Assembly: GCA_965153455.1 (NCBI GenBank)
Contig: OZ234504.1
Coordinates: 2,108,001 to 2,172,000, forward strand
Direction of reading: 5' to 3'
Length of the DNA stretch: 64,000 nucleotides
Origin: Sphagnum compactum
Taxonomy: Eukaryota; Bryophyta; Sphagnopsida; Sphagnales
Position numbers and translations under genes: made by a program
In this document: positions 33,101-44,632 of the stretch, one piece after another
How positions within the stretch are numbered: the first letter of the stretch is position 1
Layout: the number at the start of each line of letters is the position of its first letter
The notes under the pieces: model-generated
Told to the model about the DNA's origin: nothing
The model's database searches: none
The model's input: the letters and a program-made list of their open reading frames with translations, nothing else

Positions 33101-36100
33101 GGAACAGTGGGTCTGAATTGCTTCCCAAACACACCCACTAATGTGGGGCTTCTTCTTCTACTACAACAAGTGTCTAGGACATCCCAAATACTTATTAATG
33201 GTGCAAGTTATTTCCCTACCCCCATTTGGATTCCATTTGGATTACAAGTTAGAAAACATAGAGTAAACTTCCTCCCAGTTGAGAAGCTTTTATTTATTTA
33301 TTTATTTATTTAAATTATTAAATTATTAAATTAAATTAAATAATGAATTTTTCCAATGGTGAAAATATGCTAAAGGTCTAAAGTTTGTTTCGATTATTAC
33401 TGAATGGTGAATGACACTGACTTGTAGTTCCATTCCATCAATGCATGGAGGAAGGCAACATAACATTCCCTCCTCACTCTTCACATGCAAAGAGCATTCT
33501 TTCAATATTTAAGCTGGCTAGATAGAGAAGTTTCACCTACTACCTCCCATTCATTTCAAATATGAGTAGGTACTTATTTTCTTATTCCAGTGGAATTTCC
33601 AATTTTTTTTTTTTTTTTTTTTGGTTTTTTTTATGGTCATCTGTAAATTTTCCTTTCAAAAGTATTTTTCCTATTAATTGAATTTTCAGTGACCAAAAAT
33701 AAAATAAAATAAAAATTTAATATCTCTTGCATTTTAGGTCTCAAAATTTCTGAATCGCCTTCGTTAAATCCTACTCATCATCATCGAGGGCTTTCCAAGA
33801 ATACTAACAACATGCCCAAATTCCATTAATATAATTTTAGTTTCGATTTTAAATGAATTCTTAGTGAAAATTTTGTTTAATATTCGATAACTTCTTCCAC
33901 TATAGGTTGAAACATTATGAAACCAACTTGATGCACCCCTACTCATTGAGGGCTTTCCATGGGTATCAATAGTGTGGCAAGATTAAGCGTTTCGGTTTTA
34001 GAGATGATAGGTCTCAACATGACAAACTTGTTTCTCATGTTGAAATCTATGCCATGGGTGTACTACTCAATGTCCATTTAAAATTAAACACAATTTTAAG
34101 ATGTCACAAATAATATTCCAAATTCTTGGGGGATTGGACTCAAGGTCTTAACATGCTTAGTAGCAACATAGATGGCCATAGAGTCCACCATTTTGTTTCA
34201 TTCATTTAACTAATAAATATTATCTACCATGTTTCCAAAATATAACATGGCATGGGAAATTCATGTAGTCTTGGGCGGTGGGGGAGGGTTGTTAAATGTG
34301 AACACATCACCTACCATTTGAATGTTGAGAAAATGTTCTTTTGAATTATGCCATAAAAGTTGAAAATTATTGATTTTGTTCTTGTTGTCACACCTAGAGA
34401 TGCTAAAAGCATATCCACCCCCAAATGTGCAAACTAACCTCGTAAATTGGCACGTTACTAGGGAGGAGTTTGTAGGTTGTAAATAATAGTGAGAGTGTTG
34501 TCCTCCACTATGCCATAGGGCAAAACCCATCAAATGACCTTGTTGCTTCATTGTTTGGAGCTTCGCATACAATACACAACAACAAAAACCAATGCGCATA
34601 TATCTTTGTGAAGAACCACACTAGTTGTTGCTCCATTATGGAGCTAGAATTAAAAAGAAAGAAATAGAAACAACAAAAGATTGTACCCTTGGAAGAGGCT
34701 TTTTTAATGGAACATATGATGCAATAATTAAGGGCAAGGGTGGCAAAAGGCCTAGAAGAGGCTGCAATAGAATGTGCATCATTTTTATTTTTGTTGCAAA
34801 AACGTTTTTTTTCATCATAACAAAAATTGTGAACAAATTTTAGATCAAGAAAGATGCACAACAATTTGATTTTAAAGAAACATCTTTTTGTGACTTTGAA
34901 GAGCAAAACAAATCCACAAAGAAGTTGTGGAGAGGTTTAGAAATTACTTGAAAATAAATATGGTGCATTTGTTGTTTAAGTACAAGTTGATTGTTGGGAA
35001 TATCAACTAGTCTCCAAATCTCAAAATAGAAATGTTAAAAAGAAAAGAAAAGAAAAAAAAAACGAAAAATTGTTCTTGCTCATGATGTTAGGGCAATTGT
35101 TGACAATGATACAATGCATGTTGGTGCTAGAGCAAGGCTCAAAAACTAAAGAAGCTAGCTTAGTTTTGATAAAACTTTATGATTTTTCAATTTTAGTTTT
35201 GAGTTTCGACTAACATTGAATGGTTATCACCAAACCTTGAGAATGGGGCAAGATATATTCATGTTTTGTTTTTTAACACTTTGGTAAGGTATTAGATGCC
35301 TACCTAGAGCTATCAAGGATAGCATCTAGCGGCCAAGTAAGCCAATTCAAAAGTTTAAAGTACAAACCTCAAGACCTCTCAAACATTTAGGAAGGTCTTT
35401 ACCATTAGATCACATGCCCATACATGGAAACATTTGTCCTACATTTTAAATCTAAAGTTTACACATGCTAAAATAGATCTTAGCATGTGCAAACTTTAAA
35501 CTACAAAGTTATAATCTATTTTCCTATATGTACGTATGCGGTTTAATGGATAAATCATTATAAGATGAATAAGTGATTTTGGGTTTGAATCATTGTTGGG
35601 TTTTTTTTTATAGAACATAAATAAATTGACAATTGGTATGTGAGAATTGATAATGATAACCAATTGTTTTTACAATCGAGAAAACTAGCTCCTTTGAGAA
35701 TTGGCTAATTGTTTTTTCAAAAAATCTTGATACCTTGGTTGGTATTCACAAACGTAATTTTTTGTTCATAAGAATTGGTTTGATACTCACAACTTTATGT
35801 GAAATTTAGATTGATGGGCCTATTCAAAGTTAGGGTTCCAAAAAGAAAAAAAGATTTCAGAATTTTGTTTTAGATTATTTTCTGTAAATAATATTTACTT
35901 GAAACAAATTTAAGTGACATAAAAGGTAAAATTTTAGAAATTGCCCAACACTAGTTAAAAGGATCTCTAGTTTGCAAGGTTAGGTCTAGGTTCTTGTGAC
36001 TTGAACTCAAGTTCACTCTTTCTTGTTGGAACTAGTAACAAAAACCAAATTGTGAAACTAATCTTTTGCTAAATCAAGAATCATAACTTGAGACTATTCT

Positions 36101-37728
36101 ATATAGTAAAGGACGTCGTGGTCGTGAAGCTTCGGGATGAAATGAAGCTTTCCATCCGTCCATCCGTCTGTCATCCATCTCGTCATCCGTCCCGTCATCC
36201 ATCCAAACAGAACAAATATATATTTTAAAAAGGGCAAAAACTAGTATATGGTGTAATCGATATGCTGAGCTGGTTACCAGGTATAACCAATTGTAGGAGA
36301 GCACGGGGCTTTGGGGTCATGGGACAAAGAAGAGTGTGAGTTATGAGGTTTCAACCAACCAGCGACCAGAAGTGTGCAGAAAGCTATTAAACACGTAAAA
36401 AAATGTTTTCTTTTAAATTTTGAGTATTTTTGACAATTTGGAAGCACATGAGATTTAATTTCCTAAATTAAATGAAAATGGAACTGGAGGTTAATATTGA
36501 CAAAAATAAAATCAAAGAAAGAACCACACAACACTAGTAATTTGGAGATTTGTCTTTAATTTGTGGAATTGATCATGAGGGAGAGACTTAGAAATGTTTT
36601 AAATAAATAATAAATAGGTAAGTAATTCCATGGGGAGGTTGGGGGTGGTGTTACGATGGTCTGGGAAAGACGGTTGTCATGACTACGCTAGCACAAGACT
36701 CACGAAGTGTATTCTATGGTGGATGGACCACCACAATTGATGAGATTGAAAATAATGAGAGCCATGTGTCAAATCTTAAGGCAGCATGCAAGAGAAACAT
36801 GGGAGGATGAGGAGGACAAGGAAGAAGAAGAAGAGGAGGAGGAGGAGGAGGAGTCAAAGGAGGAGTGGGGGATGGGAATCATTGAACAAATTATTTGACA
36901 TGTTTCCCTCTCCTACCAACTTTTTAGTTCTCGTCCATGTATCATGGATTTGTGAATATTGATCTCTTCTATACAAAACAAAAATATTGACTCTTTCAAA
37001 TAATGTGTAGGGTATTGATTTTGGTAATGCCCTCATTCGTGAGCTTTATGTGATGTAAAACATTGATGCAAATATCAGAGCAAGGGGGTTTACAATTTTT
37101 TGTAAAGCCTATTGTGAAATCAGAATGCTTGCTCATTGGTCAGGCAGAGGTATTTTATATTGTGCTTGCTAACACTTTTGAACTCATTTATCCCTATAAT
37201 TCAATTCCCTAAAACCATCCCTAATTGGTCAAATTAGACCATCCGAATGAAACCACAGGACATTAGAGTTAGGGGTAAAGTCCGGCGATTAGGGGGCGAG
37301 AACGATCAGTTTCGGCATAATAGGGCATCAAATGCTTAACTGGGAATGAAATTTTACAAAACGAAATAACTGGACCCAAACTAGTTTTTCCACCAATTTT
37401 GGTGGTAAACTGAGTTTCATACCCTCTTTCCTTTTCCTTGAGCGCATCCACTGTTGCTACATATATTTTCACTGCTCCTACCTGTACAATTACTATAATT
37501 ACTTTTGAACCTTGTGCATGAAATAGTGAGATTGGGAGGCAAAAAATCCAATAAAAACAATACTGAGAAATTTCCTTACTTTGCTGATACCACTGAAAGA
37601 GGGGAAAGGGGGTGAAAGAGAGGGTGACTTTACTGATAACTTTATTGGCTGACTGAGATGACACTTCATTCTGTCTGACCTCTCACTAAGCCATGGGTGA
37701 ACGGTGCCAACAATGTTTCATTGCATTG
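27176..37728. other. Long AT-rich intergenic stretch, no gene recognised
   Basis: Open frames are short and show no recognisable domain. Contents: AAT run (about 29,757-29,779), TA run (about 30,230-30,246), TTTA run (about 33,288-33,311), CATCC/GTC-rich patch (about 36,150-36,205) and GAG run (about 36,824-36,852). A hairpin has arms 35,453-35,470 and 35,481-35,498 (TAAAGTTT(A/G)CACATGCTA, one mismatch, 10-nt loop). Terminus-family motifs lie at 35,943-35,954 and 36,527-36,537. A - strand 131-codon frame at 37,269-37,664 is open but unrecognised. Confidence 0.5.
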
Positions 37729-38099
37729 TTATAGCAGCTCCAGCGGTGCTCAATGTGTGACCCTTGAAATTAAAATTGGATGAGAAAAAGTCAAAACAGG
37801 CCAGTTTTGGCTGAGCAAAATGGTTTTGGCCCTCCATTTCTGCTGAGGCAGAGCACTTACTAGCACCTGACAGAGGAGCAGAGAGTGTAATGAATGTGAT
37901 CACAATGCTGCTCCCTGGTTCTGATTCGCTAATCATAATGATTGGTCCAGGTGGGTTGCTATTAGTGGTCTCCCACCTATATGCACTCCCAGCTTTAGTT
38001 TTATGGGTGGGGTTAGAAAAAAGTAAATAATTAAAACTTGGATGTGCGAAACTTTTTTGCAAAGTTACATACTGAGGGGTACTGCTGGAGCTGCTCTTA
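37729..38099 (+). mobile_element. Tourist-like (PIF/Harbinger) MITE
   Basis: The proposed element 37,732-38,096 (365 bp) starts TAGCAGCTCCAGC and ends GCTGGAGCTGCTC, inverted termini differing only at the outermost base. TTA lies on both sides (37,729-37,731 and 38,097-38,099), the target duplication typical of PIF/Harbinger elements. The GAGC(A/T)(G/T)CTCCA-type end is common in plant members of that group. It has no transposase. A diverged copy lies at 58,412-58,720 in the same orientation. Confidence 0.7.
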
Positions 38100-41000
38100 G
38101 CCAGATAGAAGACAAATAGAGGAGAATTGCTCAGGTTTGAAAGCTCAGAAAACTTGGCCAGAGTGAACAAGCACCCATCAGTGCACCAAAGACAAAAGGG
38201 TGGTTATACACGTAGTAGTTGCGATGGAGGTTGGAACCTCCATTCAAGAAATGAGGAAAAACAAGTAAGTGCACATTCTTATAACACCTACTTTGGGCAA
38301 GGAAAATGTAAGTCTATACACTCTACATCGAAGTGGAACTATGATGCTAAATAGTCATGAAATCACATCTCGTGCTGATCTACTGAAGGGAAGCTAAGGA
38401 ATTAGGTTTGTATAACATCAATACTTAACTTGTTCAAGGATCCATAAGTACATAACAGTTGTGCACAATTAATTTAGTCTCAGATAGATAGGTATGGTTT
38501 CTCCCTCTATTAAGATACAGAAAACTTGCAAGAGTGAGTAAACATAAGAACAAGCATTTTTGTGATTTATTATTTGAGGTAGGATTCTGTTGATGTTTGC
38601 TTTGCTTGCTTTGCTTTGTGGACCCAGCCAGCCTACTACCACTGCACTTGTTAAGTTGTTACTCATGCAGTACATAGGTCCACCGCAACTTGTTTGTTGC
38701 TGCTGGTTCTTTGCTCGTCTTGCTGTGCCAGGGCATGTTCCCCACCTTGACTTGTTGCTTCTTCTTCTTCTTCTTGCTTCTTCTTCTTCCTCTTCTCCTT
38801 CTTCTTGTTGGTGTTTTTGGCCATGCCAGAGCATGGTAGGCCAGCACGGCTTGACTTCCGTCTGGGAATGGGCCAGGTACTGGCTTGTCGACAGAAAGGA
38901 CAGACGGGGAATGAGCCGGCCCCCAGTGTGGGGTGGGGTGAAGGGGGCGGGGGGGGGGGGGATAGGGATAAATAAATTTGTATGGCGATTGGCCAAGCCA
39001 AGCTTTCTAGAAAGAGGATTGGTGACAACAGCATGTGGAAAAGAAAATGGGTGATGTCACAAAATGAGTGAGTCTGGAATAATACTCTCCTCCCATGTTT
39101 TTTAAAAAAATAAAATTTATTTATAAATTTCAATATTGTGGTATAAAAATTTTGACCATCTTTTCTAAAGAAATTAGTGAAATTAGTTGATTTTACACTA
39201 TGAAAGAAAATTTCCAAATTTTTGGTTGAAAGAAAGCAAAAATCAAACGAACAACAAAACAATGTTGGGAGGGAAAAAAAACAATGCTCTTCTTTCTTCC
39301 CCCAATTTTTTCCCTTCTTGTTTTGGGGTCTTCAAGTTCTCTTTTGTAATAAAAATCTAAGTCTAGCTTCTTCTTCTTCTCCGTGACCATGATGATTATG
39401 GGCATCATCTCCTCGGCTTTCTTGTTTTGGGCATTCTTGGCCTCCCCCACCCATATCATCCCCTCAAGCCCCCCCCCCAACCCCCAAGAAGCAACTTTAT
39501 ATGTATTTTTGACAACCTACTTGTTGTTTGTTGTCTCCAACACTTTCCTTGCCTGTGGGTGTAGCCCACTCAAAAGTGATTGCTGTTGTTGCAAGTCTAT
39601 GGGGCTTCTTTGGTGGCAAGAACTCGAACAAGGCCGCCCCCCTTAACATCCTTCCCTTCCCTTCCCTCCCTTCGTTCGTTTGCACCCACGGGGTACACAA
39701 ACCTTGGGGGTTGGTTGGTTGGTTGGTTGGTTGGTTTTGATGGGAGAGACAACAAAGGGCCGGTCACCTTCATGTTTAAAATCGCATCCCACCCGACACA
39801 CATGAAAAGTTTCGGTTGACAAAACATTTTTAAAAGGTAAGACTTTAGCCCACACCTAAGGTGCTGAATCGTAGTAATAATAATAATAATAATAATAATA
39901 ATGGGGCTTCCTTTAATGTATTTTGGGCCCAGAGTACGAACGGAAGTGAGTTGAAGCAACCCTATTCGTTAAGAATCGCACCCAGAAAAAAATGAAAAAA
40001 AAAAGAAACTAAAGAGCACGGAAAAAAGATGGTGATGAGTTTTTGCATTATTATAAGAAAGGAAGCAACAAAACCCTTGAAACCCCCCCCCCCCCCAAAA
40101 CTCTTGTCCCATTTGTTACGTGTGGACTAGGTGGCATGCACTTTCCCAAAGTTCGGTTGGTTTCGTGGAGTCATGGAACTATATATTCTCATGAAATATC
40201 TCCAAAGGGGCGGGGGGAGGGGAACTAACGCTCCATTGAACCAATTCTAATGCTATGGAGAGTGATGGTTGTTATGTACTCAAGTCTCTTACTTACGAGC
40301 ACATACCCCAAATGAAACTTTGAGAGATCGGGCTCGATGTGAAGAAGGAAGGGCAATGAACATCTTTCACCTTATTATGTGGTAAACCAAAATAAAAAAA
40401 TAGAGCTTCTTAAATTGGTCCTAAAGCTCTATTATGGCCTAAGGACCACTTGTCCAAAATTTGGTCTAATGGGTGTGTTGGAAAGAACAAAAACAAAGAA
40501 CATAATAAGTTATTTAGGAGCTCTCCAATCAAGGGGGCTACTACCACACAAGTTGTTCATACTAGTCATCCTCCCACTAGGTCCATCCTATATATATACT
40601 CATTTTTTTATTTACTTGGAGGTCCCAAGTCCCAACCTTCAAAATATTTAGGTGGCCAACCTTTGAGTACTACATGCCAAAAAAATCTCAAGCATGTTTA
40701 TGCCTCCTCACTTGCATTTCAAGATTGTAACATGTCACTAGAAAACAACGAGTTATATGGTAGTAAACGTGTGCCGTAATCAATCGATCATCCCAAACAT
40801 TTCCATCCAACAAGTTATCAAGTTTGCATCACTCATTCATCTATTCTCCTCACATAGTCTATTGAAACCTTCCTTTGTATTTTTCAACCAAAAGAATATC
40901 ACTTTGTAAAACCTACTATCTTCTTGTCGCTAGTGTCCATAATTGACAAGGCTATATCACTCCCCACTATAATGAGGAAATGCTCAATGCACTACATATC

Positions 41001-43700
41001 AATATTGTTGCCGAAGGTTAATTGAGAATGGGCTCACTATTAACATTGATTATGTAGCATACAATCATGTACATGTGTATATATATATATATATGAAACA
41101 TTTCACAATTTTTTGAAAACGGATTGTTACAATTATTTTCACATATTTGGGAAAACCACAACATATTTTGTTTAGAAAGTGTGTTATATGTACTTTATAC
41201 CGTATTTAAATTGAACATTTAAAAAAACTACATTTGTGCTATGAGTAAATTGCTTGTAAATCCACAAGATATTGAATAAGAAATTTCAATTTATAAGGGT
41301 TTTTTTTTGTTACAATGATCATTTATTTGTAACTGATTTCCAACATTGATTTGTAACCAAAAATAATAGATTGCATTACCCCAATTAATGAAATTGAAAT
41401 GAATTTTTTTTTTCCCCCACAAATTGTTTTTAAAAGGTTTTTAAATAGATTAAAGGCTAGTAAAATAAAAGACCACACTCAATAACTTTCCAAGGGTCCA
41501 AACAAGATTTTTAAAAAAACGTTGGCAATGACTTTAAAACATTTCTTCAGAAATCCCGATGGGTTGATATGATAACATGAAATTGGTCAAATAACGTTTA
41601 AACAATGCTTTTACATTATTTCACAATATTTTTTAAGCAGAAAAAAAAAAAAAAAACATTTGTTATGAGTTTTAAACATTTTATTTTATTGAATATTTAA
41701 TGAATTATTTTCAAACTTATTAACCACCAAATTGATATATTAGAAAGATTGTTGTACAAAACATTAACTTGTATATTAAACTTGCAAAAATATCAAGTTA
41801 ACACTAGTTAAGCTGAAAATAACTCATTCATTTGTGATTACACCCCAATCTTATTGTTTTTGTCATTCATATATTCACGAACTTTTATCCCATGATGTTT
41901 TATTAATTTGATTATTATCAATAAAAACCTAATTGTAAAATACTATTTTTGTTTAAAGTTAACAAATGAACCCATGAAACTACTTCAGGAATGTCTTGAT
42001 TTCAAAATATTATTAATTTCAATTTTTTAAATTTTATAACTACTAAAGACATTTAGTATGCTTAGAAAGCAACCCTTTCTTTTTTCCTACCGTCTCTCAA
42101 CAACATAATGAAAATCGGCAAGAAAATATATTTGTTGGCTTTCCAAATTATTTCAAATCTATTTTTGAAATTGCCTTAAAACATAATTTATTATTATTAT
42201 AACATTCTCTAGGGTTTAATGTTTTTACCTGAACTTTGGAGTAGAAACCATGATCAGGATTTCATCTTTAAAACACATCCCAATGGATGGATGGATGGAT
42301 GGATGGTGCACGGGTGGGTGCTGGGTCACATAAATCTCGATCGGTCAGTCACGAAGTAAGTAATCGGATCATCGGGTGATGCTATGCACATCATCATCCA
42401 CGAATATCACGAGCATTCCCCAAAGTATCACTTGCATGTCAAGCTCGCTTGACTCGACTCCACTGAAACGTGTGAAACCCGATAATAATAATAACTTAGT
42501 ACGGACTTGATTCCCAATAGCTAGCTAGCTATTAGGGAAGGCCTTGCTCGGATATATATTCTTCGGAACCGAGTACTCCATTATTTAATTACTTTGGGTG
42601 GGGTTGAGTGAGGGATCTTATTTAGTTCTCATCTACCTACCCAACTTTTAGGAGTGGGGTGTTTTTGGACCATTGTTAACCATTTCCAGCAATTCTATTG
42701 GTGTTTTCTCCTTAAATTGTGCCTAAAGCCACTCCAAGCATCCAGCATTTTATTGGTCGTTTGGTTCCCCCCCCCCCCCCCCTCCCTTCCTTCCTTCCTT
42801 CCTTCCTTCCTTCCGTCCTTCCTTCCCCATTTCTAGGTCAAAAATCATGGCACTCCATTGGTAGAGCAAATACCCACTTCTCAAAACACATTTGGCTAAG
42901 CCCTCTTTATGTGTTAAAAGTATCTCTTTCTTGGTCCACTATGTTTTGTGTGTAAAAAAGTTGGTAAAAAATTATTGGGCACAACACACCCCCTCCCCCC
43001 CCCCCTCCCCAAAAAAACAAATTGTGACAATGTGAACGAGTACTTAAAACTCTCCAAAGTTTTAATTTCTGGAAGGACGGTAAGGCCAAAGGGTGGGGAC
43101 ATTCCCGGGTGCTTGGTAGTGTGCCCCGGGAGGTTCTCCCAGGATCTCCGCATGTTCCCAAGATCTCTCGGAGTCATCATCGGATGACCCTTTGTCCGAA
43201 AATTTCCTTTTTGTATTGAAACAATAGCTTAGATTATTACTATAAGGGCTTCAAAAGTGAAAGCAACTTGATTAAATGTCCCCAATAGTTTAGTTCTTTT
43301 TTTAAAAAAAATTTCTCATTCTATTGCACAACCTTTAATTTGAATCCTCATTTTAAATTATGGATTCCCTTATGTCCCAAAGGGTATATACTAATGGCCA
43401 TAAATTGTTTTGTTAATAACCGCTGCCCCCCCTCCCTTTCCCCTTCACTTCAGCCCCCCAAACTCCCCCAAAAAAAGGGGGGGGCCGGGGGGGGGGCAAA
43501 CTGAGTACACACCTAAAAAAGGTTCTCAAATGATCAATGCAGGAACACACCACGGTTCTACAAAGCAAAATGGCAATTGGATGATTTAGTTCATTAAGAA
43601 AAACATTTCTAGTTCAAACCATCCCAAGAAATATTTCTAATTTGAAGTCACCCAAAAGCATTATTCTACCTAGTTTCAAAGCTATCAGCAAACAAAAATG
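38100..43700. other. Intergenic DNA, no gene recognised
   Basis: 38,580-39,060 is GC-richer with CTT runs (about 38,757-38,812) and could be transcribed, but no coding frame is convincing. Microsatellites: GGTT (about 39,711-39,736), AAT (about 39,872-39,902), TA (about 41,071-41,094), GGAT (about 42,283-42,306) and CTTC (about 42,784-42,824). Long G or C runs occur at about 38,948-38,960, 40,083-40,096, 42,767-42,782 and 42,988-43,008. A G-run/CC/G-run lies at 43,477-43,496. Confidence 0.5.
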
Positions 43701-43785
43701 CTCTCAAGTTTCATCCATTGAAGCTCACTAAGATAGGCACGACTCTCAAGTTTCATCCATTGAAGCTCACTAACATAGGCATGGC
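43701..43785 (+). repeat. 42-bp tandem duplication
   Basis: CTCTCAAGTTTCATCCATTG starts at 43,701 and again at 43,743, and the following AAGCTCACTAA(G/C)ATAGGCA(C/T)G also repeats. Only a few bases differ, so the duplication is recent. Confidence 0.9.
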
Positions 43786-44283
43786 TCACACCCACTCGCA
43801 CACAAAATATAACTTTAATGGGTTTTCTTTCCTTGTGCTAAAGCAAGTTGAGGGGGTTTTCCCATCCCCAAATTTAACCTTTTAATTTGGTCGACTAATT
43901 TTACCCACCTCCGTCCCTCCCTCCCTCCCTCACCAGGGCTCAGAGAGGAAGTTACCAAGTAATAAAACTACATTAACATGTAGAGAGGGAAGCGAAACAC
44001 GACAAAACCAGACTAAAAAGGAAAGTGGACGGGAGGTGTGAACGGGGCCCCCAAAACGTGGCCTCTCAATACGGCCCGCGGCTGGCTGGCTGCCTGGCCT
44101 AGTTGCGCCGCCCGATGTCGCCATGTATGAAAAAGGACGGAAGCCGCCATTGCATGCGAGCCAGCGGCACTGAAGGGTCGCGTCTGGCGCATGTTGGTAC
44201 GTGGCATCCAATGGGTGGAGGAACGTGGATTCCCCAGCAACCATCCAATGCCCTATCCCATCATCATCATCATCATCATCATC
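43786..44283. other. GC-richer intergenic DNA upstream of Dof gene 2
   Basis: Composition rises from about 43,900. A CCCT array (about 43,914-43,931), CTGG repeats (about 44,081-44,096) and an ATC run (about 44,260-44,284) are present. Long open frames here (- strand 43,930-44,307, + strand 44,103-44,888) follow from the simple repeats and show no domain. Confidence 0.5.
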
Positions 44284-44632
44284 ACATCCACATCCATCAT
44301 CTCCCATCTACTTACTACATTCTCATCCCACTCACATCTACATCCCTCCGCCCGAGCCCCATCTACAACCACCCTCATGCCACCCACGTCCACATCCACA
44401 TCCCCCCTCCAGTACATCCTCATCCCACCAACATCCAAATCACCCATCTACTACTTCCTCATCCCACCCACATCCGCATCACCCATCTGGCTATAACTTC
44501 CTCATCTCACTCACATCCACATCTTCCGCATTCCCCATCTAGTTACATCCTCATACCACCCACGTTGACATCCACCATCCCCATCTACTTACGACATCCT
44601 CATCCCATCGTCCACGTCCACATCCCACTTCC
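44284..44632 (+). repeat. C-rich minisatellite, about seven imperfect units
   Basis: Units of about 36-55 bp share the phrase CATCCTCATCCCACCCACAT with CCAT-CTA(C/G)-T boundaries. The + strand is strongly C-biased with few G. It sits directly upstream of the GC-rich leader of Dof gene 2. Confidence 0.75.

Noticed and set aside
35535-35620. Possible second SINE head (GGTTTAATGGAT and GGGTTTGAATC followed by a T run)
   Set aside because: Boxes are weak, the T run follows almost at once, and no body or second copy was seen.
37269-37664. 131-codon - strand frame, possible gene or transposon piece
   Set aside because: No family resemblance and no paired terminal repeat could be found.
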